Shown here: in pieces, positions 32,464-42,680 of the stretch
Position numbering within the stretch: position 1 is the first letter of the stretch
Layout of the letters: each line of letters starts with the position of its first letter
Source: Chamaecrista fasciculata
Lineage: Eukaryota; Streptophyta; Magnoliopsida; Fabales; Fabaceae
Direction: 5' to 3'
Length of the DNA stretch: 64,000 nt
NCBI GenBank assembly: GCA_003254925.1
Contig: QANZ01031063.1
Location: forward strand, 134,150 to 198,149
The notes under the pieces: model-generated
Told to the model about the DNA's origin: nothing
The model's input: only the letters and a program-made list of their open reading frames with translations
The model's database searches: none
Translations under genes and position numbers: made by a program

Positions 32464-33860
32464 ACATAAAATTTAATAACACAAGTTTTACCTCAACTAA
32501 TAAAATCTTTTGGCAAAATCATCTTTTTAGTTCTCAAATTTTATATCAACTACTAATTTCGTCCTTAATGTTTCACATTTTGATTAATTTTATCCTTATC
32601 CTTACCTCTGTTAAATAATCTAACAATAGTGCTTAGTTAGCAGATGACATGGATTATCAAATTGCTGAGAAGGAAAATAAATACTGAATTTAAAATCAAA
32701 TATGTTTTCAAAGTTTAGGTCCACTGTTAAATATGTCCTCAAAGTTTGGGTTCACTATCAAATATCTCCCTAATGTTTGAGTTCACTATCATGTAGTTCC
32801 TAAAAGTTTGGGTTTACTATCAAATATGTCATAATGAATTCTAACCTATGAAGCATAATATATGGGACACGACACGACATATATTTATATATATAAATAA
32901 TTAAAAATTCATAAATTTTGATTTTAACTTTAAAAATTACAATATCTATTAATAATATATGTCATATATTTCATTATTTTCTATTTGTTGTCATGTTGAA
33001 GTCACAAAAAATTAATTTTATATTTTGAAATTTATGAACATATGTGTCGTATGAGCGTCGTACGGGTGTCGGATACGGACACGTGTCTGACATGATAACA
33101 CGCCTTCAAAATAAAGTGTTCATGCTCCATAGGTTATGACACTTTCCCTTTAGTACATCATTTTCCTTTTCTATTGAGGAAAAAATGCTTTGTGATTGAG
33201 TTAGTAAATGATAATAAGAGACAATAATTTAACATGCTACTTCATTCAACAATTGAAATTTCATTACAACATAAAACTCATCCTATTATGCTTTAACATA
33301 ATGCCCATTGCAACATCATTAACTACATAATACAAGACCGCAAAATATCATACATACAGTACACATGATAACCACTCAACTTTCAAACTAGGAATTATCA
33401 TGAAGACTAACTAATCATCTTTAATCGAAATACACCAGCGAGAATACAACCCATGATAAGTTAAAAAGTATTAGTAGCTACTTATTTCTCCATTCTACAA
33501 CTTTAACATGAACTTGGAGACATATTTGACACTGAACCCAAACTTTGAGACATATTTGATAGTGAATCCGAACAATGGAGACATGTTTGACAATGAATCC
33601 AATCTTTGAGGACATATTTGACAAGGGACCTAAACTTTGGAGACATATTTGATTGTAGACTCGGTATTTATTTTCTTTCTCATCAATTTGATAATCTATA
33701 TCATTAGCTAGCTAAGCACGGCCATTAGATTACTTAATAGAGTTAGAGGAAAGAATAAAATTGACCAAAATGTAAAATAATAGAGAAAAAATTGACAATA
33801 AAAAAAGATTAAGGACGACAATCAGTGTAAAGTTTTGAGACAAAAAAGGTGCTTTTTTTC
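32464..33860. repeat. TIR-bearing repeat whose left part is duplicated at 63335-63807
   Basis: Left (about 32511) and right (about 33860) ends are inverted relatives rich in AATTTCGTCCTTAATG-type motifs. Internal direct repeats of AAAGTTTGGGTTCACTATCA alternate with CAAATATGTCC. The left part, plus about 45 bp of outside flank (AAGTTTTACCTCAACTAATA), recurs at 63335-63807, so it was copied as part of a genomic duplication. The segment 33397-33515 resembles 37054-37190. Confidence 0.6.
32847..33136. mobile_element. Small TIR element inside the duplicated repeat
   Basis: CTATGAAGCATAATAT at the left and ATGCTCCATAG at the right are inverted. The paralogous site near 63697 lacks the whole insert, which gives an empty-site comparison. 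The centre holds GACACGACACGACAT and GGACACGTGTC motifs. The exact duplication length is unclear. Confidence 0.6.
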
Positions 33861-33967
33861 AAATATTTAGTTAAAACTTCATTTTGATTCTCAAATTGTG
33901 AGGTAAGTTTCTAATTTTTGTTTTGTTTTAATTAGTCTCTAGAATATGATTTCGCCGAGTTTTTGTC

Positions 33968-34484
33968 ATTATTTATAGGGGTGTACATGGGCCGGGTCGG
34001 GTAAGGTTTCTGGCCAACCCAAGACCCGGCCCAATAGAAACCCGGGCTGGACCACCGGGTCCAGCCGAGCCATTTTAAAAAAAAAAATTATTTATCCATT
34101 CTATATATTTTAACTTGTATATATTGGTAAAACAATTAATTTTGGATCAATTTAATGATGTTTTTATTAATATAGACATTTAATTTGACTTAATTGTCAA
34201 AAATATGTTAATTTAATTAAGATTAAATATATGTTTTATGTATATTTTTAATATACAATTGATAAAAATAATAATAGATATGTATTTCTTACAATTTAAA
34301 AAATATTTAGTAGTATAAAATATAAATATATATAGTAAAAAGTTAAAAAAATTAAATGAGGACACCTCGGGCCGAGTCTAGGGACACTAGACCCGGACCC
34401 AGCCCAGCCTAAACACCCTCGGGCTGGGCTGGGTCCACTGGGTTGGACTGGGCGGGGTCCACCTTGTACACCCCTAGTTATTTA
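33968..34484. mobile_element. hAT-type MITE, 501 bp, GC-rich ends
   Basis: The element spans 33976-34476. Ends are TAGGGGTGTACATGGGCCGG and CCTTGTACACCCCTA. The 8-bp flanks ATTATTTA and GTTATTTA match at 7 of 8. The CCCGG/CCGGG-rich ends surround an AT-rich core. Confidence 0.75.
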
Positions 34485-34893
34485 TAACTTGGACAATTGA
34501 GATAGATCATTTCTCTCTCATATATATCTCAATAATTGAATTGTTAAAGAGAAAAAGAAAAAATTTTAATCTTGGTCACAAATTGAAAATATAAATCAAC
34601 CACAAATTTATTTCCAATTTGTGATTAAAAATAAAAATTTTTCTTCCTTACCAACTCACTTATTATGACACATCTGAGAGAAAAATGATTTATTTCAACT
34701 TTACATCCAATTTAGAAATAACGACAAAAACACAATGAACTCACATTTGGGACTAAAAAGGAACAAATGTGAAAGTTTGAAAATCAAAATGGAACAAAAA
34801 AATAGTTTTATGATCAAAATAAAACTTATCCTATAGTTTTGAGAACCAAAACAAGTAATTGACCAAATCTTTTTTATATTCAAACCTAGAAAA
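34485..34893. other. Intergenic stretch, nothing recognised
   Basis: AT-rich, with short inverted motifs such as CACAAATTGAAAATA / TTTCCAATTTGTGA that hint at another decayed MITE. No clear ends were fixed. Confidence 0.3.
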
Positions 34894-35070
34894 TTTTTTT
34901 TTTTGGCCAAAATAAGTCTGTATTATTGAAGAAGAAACAATAATACAAACATGAAACACCAATCACACTACAAAGAAAAACAGGACTCAACCTATACCAG
35001 AAGCCTCAAAGACTAGCATCACGGTTCAAAATAAAAGACAAAGAGGACGGGGGTGTATCATAGGTTGAAG
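34894..35070 (-). mobile_element. Probable LINE 3' end with poly-A, reverse orientation
   Basis: On the minus strand the sequence ends ...CAGACTTATTTTGGCC followed by a run of 11 A, after TGTTTGTATTATTGTTTCTT. This is the style of plant L1-like 3' tails. Only about 170 bp remain and no reverse transcriptase is seen. Confidence 0.5.
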
Positions 35071-35286
35071 TGTTGTTAGTAATATTGATTTCAAAATGTT
35101 TCATTTAATAAAAAGGATATATAGAACACAGAATTTCAACAATATGCATGGCATATGAGTAATGAGTTAGCACCCAAATGGTTGATGCTCTTCTTTCTCA
35201 AGAAACAAGAAGCACCAATCAAATTAAAAGTGAAGACCCACAAGGCCAGAGCCACAAAGTCAGCTTTGCGACTAAACTAGCTAGTA
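35071..35286 (-). repeat. Orphan copy of a UGT 3' flank
   Basis: It is highly similar to 37192-37392, directly 3' of the intact UGT at 37459-38907; a shorter copy is at 60517-60590. Shared blocks include TTCATTTAATAAAAAGGATA and AAATTAAAAGTGAAGACCCA. Here no UGT follows; a Mutator-like element begins at 35306 instead. Confidence 0.75.
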
Positions 35287-35296
35287 CCCACTGACT

Positions 35297-36388
35297 AAAA
35301 TATTAGGCCGAAGTGTGAATTTGGTCTTGTAACTTTGTTTCAGTTCCTAAATTAGTCTTATAACTTTTTGTCTCGAATTTGGTCCTGTATTTTTACTCCA
35401 AGTCCCAAATCAGTCCTACATATTTTTTTGTCTCAGTTTTGGTCCCATATGTTTTGAAAACCTCCTACCGTTAGTCCTCTGTCCATTTTAAATTACAATT
35501 TAGTCTTGAAAACTTCAAGTCCTTTTCACTTTAGTCCCTGGTTATCAAAATGAAAGTAAAAGAGTATCCCTGAAGATTCTCAAACCTTATATCTTGGTCC
35601 CTAATCCATGAATTCTTCATGAAATGGAATAGAGATGCAAAAACAACACAAATTAAAGCAAATGACAGAGGGACCAAAACTAAAAATGCAGAAAATTTAA
35701 AACTCATCGAAAAATGCCTCAAACTCACCAGAAAACGTACGGAAATCGTTGAGAAACTCAAGAACTCATCCAAAAACTCCAATTCTCACTGAAACCTCAC
35801 TCAAATAATTGCCCTCAAATGCTTTAAGAAAGAATTTTCGAAAATCCAAACTTTTGAGAAGGAAGGTGATAGAAGAAATGTAAGGGATTTCAGAACTTCT
35901 CTCTCGGAATCACCAAATGTAAGGGAATTTTCTATCACCTCCCGTACGTTTTTCGGCGAGTTTGGGACATTTTTCGGTGGGTTTTAAATTTTCTACGTTT
36001 TCAGTTTTGGTCCCTCTGTCATTTGCTTTAATTTGTGTTGTTTTTGCATCTCTATTCCATTTCATGAAGAATTCATGGATTAGGGACCAAGATGTAAGGT
36101 TTGAGAATTTTCAGGGATGCTCTTTTACTTTCATTTTGATAGTCAGGGACTAAAGTGAAAGAGACTTGAAGTTTTCAGGGCCCAACTGTAATTTAAAATG
36201 GACGGAGGACTAGCAGTGGGAGATTTTCAAAACATATGGAACCAAAACTGAGACAAAAAAAGATATAGGACTGATTTGGGACCTGGAGCAAAGATACAGG
36301 ACCAAATTTGAGACAAAAAAGTTATAGGACTGATTTGGGAACTGGAGCAAAGTTATAGGACCAAATTCGCACTTTGGCCAAAATATTA
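35297..36388. mobile_element. Mutator-like element with long inverted arms, 1074 bp
   Basis: The element spans 35306-36379. A perfect 9-bp duplication AAAATATTA flanks it (35297-35305, 36380-36388). Ends are GGCCGAAGTGTGAATTTGGT and CAAATTCGCACTTTGGCC. The arms are about 400 bp each: 35560-35760 reappears inverted at 35950-36150 (GAATTCTTCATGAAATGGAA / TTCCATTTCATGAAGAATTC). The arm carries a sequence that reads as a short protein-like frame in both copies, possibly an old captured fragment, unrecognised. Confidence 0.85.
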
Positions 36389-36398
36389 TAATTTTTTT

Positions 36399-36809
36399 GT
36401 TGAAGTATAAATTTGGTCTCATATCTTTTGTTGAGCTTTCAATTTGGTCTTGTATATTTTTTTGTTGCACTTTTGGTCTCATATCTTTACAAAAGATCTC
36501 AATTTGATCCCATATCATTTTTAGTCTCTTATCTTTTGGTCAAGTTGTAAAATTGGTCTTATATATTTGGAAAAGACCAATCGTTAGTTAATCATTTTGC
36601 AAAAGTATGAGACCATTTCTGCATTTGATCCAAAGGTATAGAACCAATTCTACAATAGATCAAAAGATATGGGACCAAATCTGCAATAAAAAAATATGGA
36701 ACCAAATTGGGACTGACCCTAAAATATAGGACCAAATGTGCAACAAAAAAAGATATGGGATGAAATTGAAAATTGAGTTAAAAATATGAGATCAAATTTA
36801 TATTTTGAT
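36399..36809. mobile_element. Fold-back MITE next to the 35306-36379 element
   Basis: Inverted ends (GTTGAAGTATAAATTTGGTC; reverse of right end ATCAAAATATAAATTTGATC) and repeated GGTCTCATATC / GATATGGGACC units in both orientations. AT-rich flanks (TAATTTTTTT) look like a target duplication but are low-complexity. Confidence 0.55.
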
Positions 36810-36943
36810 TTAATTTTTTTTAATTATATTGATTCTTTTTTACTTATGTTGAGTTAAAAGTAAAACTACTCATTGACCATAACGTCAGATTTGTCATCAA
36901 CAAAATAAAAAACAAAGCAAACTTTGATTTTTATTTTTCTTCG

Positions 36944-37005
36944 CATATTGCTTTGCTCTGTTTCTCCTTTCCTCTCCTTCTTCTCCCTCCATCATCTTTC
37001 TTAGG
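36944..37005 (-). pseudogene. Tiny UGT73 C-terminal fragment
   Basis: About 60 bp on the minus strand match the region encoding [19 protein letters not shown] in the intact gene (37527-37600), with small changes. It lies about 450 bp downstream of that gene in the same orientation, a relic of a lost tandem copy. Confidence 0.65.
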
Positions 37006-37458
37006 ATCACTGCATTAATTGTGACCTAATTCACTTTCTTATGTTGTTATGGCAATCATAAAGACTAATTCATCATCTTTAAACGAAATACTCAAATACA
37101 CCAACGAGAATACAACCCATTACAGTTAAAAGGTATTAGTAGCCACTAGCCACTTATTTCTCCATTCTACAACTTTAACATGAACTTGGAATGTTGTTAG
37201 TGATCTTGATTTCAAAATGTTTCATTTAATAAAAAGGATATATAGAACACAGAATTTCAACAATATGGCATGAGTTAACACTCACATGGTCGATTCTCTT
37301 CTTTCTCAAGAAACAAGAAGCATCAATCAAATTAAAAGTGAAGACCCACAAGGCCACAGCCACAGAGTCAGCTTTGACGACTAAACTAGTATTCCATATC
37401 CATACAAATGCAGAAAAGTTACGACAACTAGCATAGTAATGGTGTTGAATTAGAAAAA

Positions 37459-38907
37459 TCATCGAGAAGCAAGCTCTTGAATCAAAGCACTCAAGTTCAA
37501 GTAAGACGATCCTCCTTCTTCCATAGCTTCCTTTGCCATCTTCGCATATTCCTTTGCTCTGTTTCTCATTTCCTCTGCTTCTTCTCCCTCCATTATCTTT
37601 CTCACTGCCTTCTCAATCACTTCCTTTTCAATACTATCTCCCTCGAATCTCCCCCATTTCTTCACTCCCACTGAAACTCCTATCCTCAAAACTTCAGTCA
37701 CAAACTTCTCATTGTGAAATTGTTCAGCACCCACAGGCCACGTCACCATAGGCACCCCTGCACTCACTCCTTCTAATGTTGAATTCCATCCACAATGTGT
37801 CACAAATCCACCAACAGCTTCATGATCAAGAATCAAAACTTGGGGTGCCCACCCTCTTATTATCAATCCCTTCCCTTCCATTCTCTTCTCAAATCCTTCT
37901 GGAAGCCATTCTTCCTCTTCAAATTCTTCTTCTTTTTTGCTTTTCCTCACTACCCAGATGAAATTTTTCCCCGAAGCCTCCACAGCCATTGCTATTTCCT
38001 TGAGCTGAGTATCATTAAATTTCGAGAAGCTTCCAAAACAGACATAAATCACAGAATTGGGTTCTTTCGAATCGAGCCACTTCAAGCATTCTTGTTCATC
38101 AATAGATGCTTCTTTTCCTCTGTTTGCTTTTTCTTTAACGTCTCTGTTGAACAACGAAACAGGGCCTACATGCCATATTTTCCTTCCTAATTCGTTCTTA
38201 TAATGATCAGCATACACTTTCTCTAATTCATAGAAACTATTCACAACAACCCCAAAACTCTTCAACTCCGATTCTTTACTCTCCTTTATCATCCTCGTCA
38301 TATCGTTGTCGCCGTCGCCGTCGCTATTTCTCATGAACTCCGGCAAGATATTCCTCGTGATCTTGATTTCTCCGGGAAGATTAGGAATCACGAAAGGCTC
38401 CGAATCCGATGACACACTCTTTTGGGGTTCGTAGATTCGAATTAATTCCGTGGCACAAAGAGAGAAAGTGCCAGTCCCGTGAAACACGATCCTAGGAATC
38501 CCGAATTTCGCGGCGGAATCTGTGGCCCACGGGAAGAACATTCCTGCGATTAGACAATCTGGTCGCTGTTGTTCTAAGAGTCGCTCGAGAGGATCTTGAA
38601 GAAGCCTCGTGGCTTTGAAAAAAACGGGAATCAGAGATGGGTTTGGGATTGCGTCGGCGTTTTCGCAGCCTTCGGGTAATCCGCCTTTCACGGTAGGGAA
38701 TTCGATGGTTACGATGTTGATGTTAGTGTGAGTGTCGGAATCTATGGATTTGGAAACAAGAGGGAAGTTTAGTGGGGTGGTGACAATGGTGGCTCTGACG
38801 CCTTTTCTGGATGCGAAAAGTTTAGCCATGTCTATCGTTGGGATCATGTGGCCATGAGCAAGGAAGGGGAGGAAGAAGATTTCGAGTTTCTTGTTTTCAC
38901 TTCCCAT
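37459..38907 (-). CDS. UGT73-type UDP-glycosyltransferase, intact, 482 aa
   Basis: ATG at 38907 ([20 protein letters not shown]). Intronless and full length. Predicted catalytic His20. The position normally holding the dyad Asp is Gly122 ([10 protein letters not shown]). The PSPG box is residues 353-396 ([20 protein letters not shown] ... WPVGAEQ). Other group D marks are [40 protein letters not shown] and [18 protein letters not shown]. The donor is probably UDP-glucose, since the PSPG ends in Q; the acceptor is unknown. It pairs in orientation with pseudogenes 2 and 3. A D-rich insert near residue 196 (SDGDGDND) sits in a variable loop. Confidence 0.93.
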   Translation of the reverse strand: MGSENKKLEIFFLPFLAHGHMIPTIDMAKLFASRKGVRATIVTTPLNFPLVSKSIDSDTHTNINIVTIEFPTVKGGLPEGCENADAIPNPSLIPVFFKATRLLQDPLERLLEQQRPDCLIAGMFFPWATDSAAKFGIPRIVFHGTGTFSLCATELIRIYEPQKSVSSDSEPFVIPNLPGEIKITRNILPEFMRNSDGDGDNDMTRMIKESKESELKSFGVVVNSFYELEKVYADHYKNELGRKIWHVGPVSLFNRDVKEKANRGKEASIDEQECLKWLDSKEPNSVIYVCFGSFSKFNDTQLKEIAMAVEASGKNFIWVVRKSKKEEEFEEEEWLPEGFEKRMEGKGLIIRGWAPQVLILDHEAVGGFVTHCGWNSTLEGVSAGVPMVTWPVGAEQFHNEKFVTEVLRIGVSVGVKKWGRFEGDSIEKEVIEKAVRKIMEGEEAEEMRNRAKEYAKMAKEAMEEGGSSYLNLSALIQELASR

Positions 38908-39200
38908 GTTTCAGATTCTTGTGGGTATGTGTGATTTTGATCAAGTTTGGATTTTTCTGACGAGAAATTGAAAAGAGAGGAGGAAAGAGTTTGTGGGTAT
39001 GATCAAGTTCAGATTTTTCCAATAAGAAAAGAGAAGAAGGAGAGAGAGTTTGTGGGTATGATTTTGTGGGAGAAATTGTAAGTGTTGTGTGTGGACTGTG
39101 TACTGTGGTCTGGTCTGTGGAAATAGGAAATGAAGAAATGGAGGAGATTAAAATAGAGGAATTATGTATGAAATATAAAGTAGAGTTTTGATAGAGTTAG
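38908..39200 (-). promoter_or_regulatory. Leader and promoter of the intact UGT at 37459
   Basis: The GGGTATGATCAAGTTCAGAT-type unit recurs (38934, 38996, partly 39055), as upstream of pseudogene 2. At the place of that gene's TATATATA box this one has CTATTTTAAT (minus strand, about 39149-39158), a weaker TATA. The Mutator-like element begins at 39210, only about 300 bp upstream of the ATG. Confidence 0.5.
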
Positions 39201-41572
39201 AATTCTTAGGAGTAAACTAACTTCCCGGTCCCTAAATTTTAGATGTGGTGACAGATAGGTCCCTGAATTTTATGCATTGTACTAGCCGGTCCCCGAAATT
39301 TGAAAACGCCTAACTAATTGGTCCCTCTGTCATATTGTTGTTACAAAAAATCTAACGTGGCCATAACGGATGGTGATGTGTCCTGTTATGCGCTGACGTG
39401 TCACGTTATGGCCACGTCAGCACCCGTTATCTTTTTTTTTTTAAATAAAAAGAGGCTGTCACGTCATAAAATAGCGACACATCAGCATTTCCTCATTGCA
39501 CTTATAGGTCCTTGACCCATTTTTATTCCATTATTCTCAATTCCTCCTCTTTTTCATCATTTCCATTCATTTTAGTCCCAAATCCTCAAAATCATATTAT
39601 AAAGTGTCCCAAAACTCTTCCAAACATTTCAATTTAGTCCTTAAAAATATTTAAAACCCTAAACTCTAAACCCTAAACTCTAAAACCCCAAACCCTAAAC
39701 CCTAAAACCCCAAAACCTAAAACCTGAAACGCTAAACTCTAAAAAAAAGTTTGAATTGAATAATTAGGTCATTGACCTATTTTTATCCCGTTATTCTCAA
39801 TTCCCCCTCTTTTCTATCATCTTCATTCATTTTAGTCTCAAATCCTCAAAAAAAGGTTGTAAAGTTTTCCAAAACTCTTCCAAACATTCCAATTTAGTCT
39901 TTAAAAATATTAAAAATCCTAAACCCTAAACCTCTAAAACTTAAATTTTTTTAATCTTCATCTTCATCCAATTTAATCCTTAAAAATATTAAAAACTTAA
40001 ACCCTAAAACTTAAATTTTTTTTAAATCCTCATGTTCATCTTCATAAAATCATAAGAAATACATTGATAATCAAGAAAATCATATATAAATAATTACATC
40101 AAATGCAATCTTCATCTTCATATATAAATAATTACATAAAATTATATATAAATAATTCTTCATCTTCATAAAATCGTGTTCTTCTCCGACCATCAACTCC
40201 TTCACTTGCTCTTCCACCTCCTCCGCCTTCACCATCTCCTCCTCCATCACCACCCTATTGAACATTTGTTCCGCGTACAGCGGCCACGCCACCATCGGCA
40301 CCCCCGCACTCCAACACTGAGTTCCACCCACAAACTTCCAAAACACAAGAACATGACGCTTCGATTGGGTTGCGAATCGAGCCATTTCAAACTCTGGGGA
40401 GAGGATTTTGATTCGTCGTAAACAATCAATGGACCAATTGGGGAAATCGACGGGGTTTTACTGTTAGGTATACAGAGACCGTCGGAAATCGCTTTTAGGG
40501 ATCTGGATTCTAGGGCTTCAAGCGTGTTCACAATGATTCCATTAGTCTTGGATGCAGCAATTGAAGAATCCACCAAGCCTTGGTAAGCCAAATCGTTCCG
40601 TTCAAGCAACGGTTTCGGCATGTCGGAAGTGGCCATCGGAGGATTTCCCAGAATGTGGAGATCGGTGTTGAGTTCTTTCAAGTTTTTCTCGATGGTGCAG
40701 TGGAGAGTCGGGAGGTATAAAAAGGAGGAAAGGCTAGCGGCGGCGCTGGGGAAGAAACAATAGGAAGGGATATTGTTGAAGGAAGAAGAAGATGATGAAT
40801 GATAATGGCGGACGAAGACCAAAATGAAGAAGATGAAGATTAAAAATAAAATTTAGGGTTTAGGGTTTTAAGATTTTAGGGTTTAAGGTTTTTAAATTTT
40901 TAAGGACTAAATTGGAATGTTTGAAAGAATTTTGGGACACTTTACAATTTTATTTTGAGATTTTGGGCCTAAAATGAATGAAAATGATGAAAAAGAGGGA
41001 GAATTGAGAATAATAAGATAAGAATGAGTCAGAGACCTAATTGGTCACCTCAGATTTTTTTTTAGAGTTTAGGGTTTAGGGTTTGGGGTTTAGAGTTTGG
41101 GGTTTAGAGTATAGGGTTTAAGGTTTTTAATATTTTTAAGGACTAAATTGAAATGTTTGGAAGAGTTTTGTGACACTTTATAATTTTGTTTTAAGGATTT
41201 GGGACTAAAATGAATGAAAATGATGAAAAAGAGGGGAAATTGAGAATAGTGAATAAAAATGGGTCAGGGACCTATAAGTGCAATGAGGAAATGCTGATGT
41301 GTCGCTATTTTATGACATGGCAGCTTTTTTAAAAAAAAACATAATGGGTGCTGACGTGGCCACAACCGGGACACGTCAGCGCATAACGGGACACATCAGC
41401 GTCCGTTATGGCCACGTCAGCTTTTTTGTAACGACAATATGACGGAGGGACCAATTAGTTAGGCGTTTGCAAATTTCAGGGACCGGCTAATACAATGCGT
41501 AAAATTCAGGGACCTATCTGTCACCGCATCCAAAATTCAGGGACCGGGAAGTTAGTTTACTCGAATTCCTAA
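39200..41572. mobile_element. Gene-carrying Mutator-like element (Pack-MULE type) A, 2353 bp
   Basis: The element spans 39210-41562. Ends are GAGTAAACTAACTTCCCGGT and its reverse complement, continuing as inverted arms of about 220 bp with GTGGCCATAACG/GACGTGTC palindromes. Flanking 10-mers GAATTCTTAG and GAATTCCTAA match at 8. Inside, paired inverted modules with telomere-like AAACCCTAAA runs (39650-39960; 40855-41140) surround a piece of a UGT88-type gene. No transposase is present, so it needs one in trans. Confidence 0.85.
40172..40790 (-). pseudogene. UGT88-type glycosyltransferase fragment carried by element A
   Basis: Minus-strand reading gives SYCFFPSAAASLSSFLYLP, SDMPKPLLERNDLAYQGL, GIIVNTLEALESRSLKAI and SISPIGPLIVYDESKSSPQS, then SLKWLDSQPNRSVMFLCFGS. 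This is the middle of a group E (UGT88-like) glycosyltransferase, quite different from the local UGT73 genes. Directly after FGS the sequence jumps, with a frameshift, to the latter half of the PSPG box (GVPMVAWPLYAEQ) and on to EEVEEQVKELM. About 60 residues in between and both termini are missing. It is fused to short non-homologous sequence at its ends. Non-functional as an enzyme. Confidence 0.85.
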
Positions 41573-41933
41573 ATATTTTATTTTTTTAACATTTATTGAG
41601 TAAACTACCATTCGGGTCCCTTGATTATGTAGGCGCTAGCAGATTGGTCCCCAGATTAACGAAATAGACTAATACGTCTCCAAGTTTTATAATCGTTACT
41701 CAAACTGGTCATTCTGTCAAGTGAATGTTTCAAAAAAAAAACGTGACGTGGTACGTTTACTGCTGACGTGCCACGTTAGCACTGGTTAAACTGAAAAAAA
41801 AAATGCCAACTGTGTAGGATTTTGCCACATAAGCGTTACTCTTCCCCCTCTTTTACATCATCTTCATTCATTTTAGTCCCAAATCCTCAAAATGAAATTG
41901 TAAAGTGTCCCAAAACTCTTCCAAACGTTTCAA

Positions 41934-41934
<1 letters not shown>

Positions 41935-42021
<87 letters not shown>
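41935..42021. repeat. (TCA)29 microsatellite
   Basis: 29 uninterrupted TCA units. On the minus strand it reads as a poly-Asp tract replacing the codons expected after MKSLKL of the ABCC fragment. Confidence 0.97.
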
Positions 42022-42345
42022 AGCTTCAAGCTCTTCATGTTCTTCAAAACTTCCAATGCCAGCTTCCTCCTACTATCCTTAGCCTCCATGATCTTCGATT
42101 GGTACCTATTCCGCGTCCTCGTGAACGGAATATTGAAATCTGTGATTCTCTGTACGTCGACGCTCATGTAGTTCATGATTTCGCCGTCGGAGTGACTTTG
42201 CCGCGATTTGCTCAACAGATTCAACCCTTTCTTGTAAATGTGAGAAATCAACGCCGATCGGAGACAAAGCCCTAATTGTCTTGCGTCGAAGATCCATTGT
42301 CTTTGAGAAATTGTCTCTACCATTTTCGCAACCAGAAACCCTAAC
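42022..42345 (-). pseudogene. ABCC (MRP-type) transporter fragment carried by element B
   Basis: The minus strand encodes FLVAKMVETISQRQWIFDAR, QLGLCLRSALISHIYKKGL, SHSDGEIMNYMSVDVQRITD, then NIPFTRTRNRYQSKIMEAKD and LEVLKNMKSLKL. These fit the first transmembrane domain and its cytoplasmic loops in plant ABCC transporters, vacuolar or plasma-membrane pumps of conjugates. About 40 residues are missing between ITDF and NIPF, and the next exon region is replaced by the TCA microsatellite. No nucleotide-binding domain is present, so it is non-functional as a pump. Confidence 0.8.
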
Positions 42346-42349
42346 AACA

Positions 42350-42680
42350 ACACGAAATCGGGATCCCTTATCGTTGAGGAAATTCGCGAAATCGGTTATC
42401 AGATAAAAAACAATAGAGGAATCAACCGTCGAACAACCACGGAAAACGACGCCTAGATCTGCCTGGAAACCTCCACCGAAAACGCATCGATCTCCCCTGC
42501 TCGCGACCTAGCTCACACTCACGCGAATCACTTTCGTCGACGAACACTGCTCGTGAACCACTAGTCTCCGCCAGAAAAGACGGTGTGAGTTGGAACCTTG
42601 TGTTCTTGATTCGAAAAGCAAAAGCCCCCTTTGGAATTTAGTTTAAATTCCAAATAGGCCCTCTTGTGTTTGTTCAAATT
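42350..42680. pseudogene. GC-richer gene-like cargo of unknown origin in element B
   Basis: The composition changes sharply (GTCGTTCAACAACC-like, many CG) against the AT-rich surroundings. No protein was recognised. It may be 5' sequence of the same ABCC donor or a second captured gene. Confidence 0.35.

Noticed and set aside
41822-42171. Poly-His and poly-Ser open frames
   Set aside because: These are readings of the TCA microsatellite in other frames.
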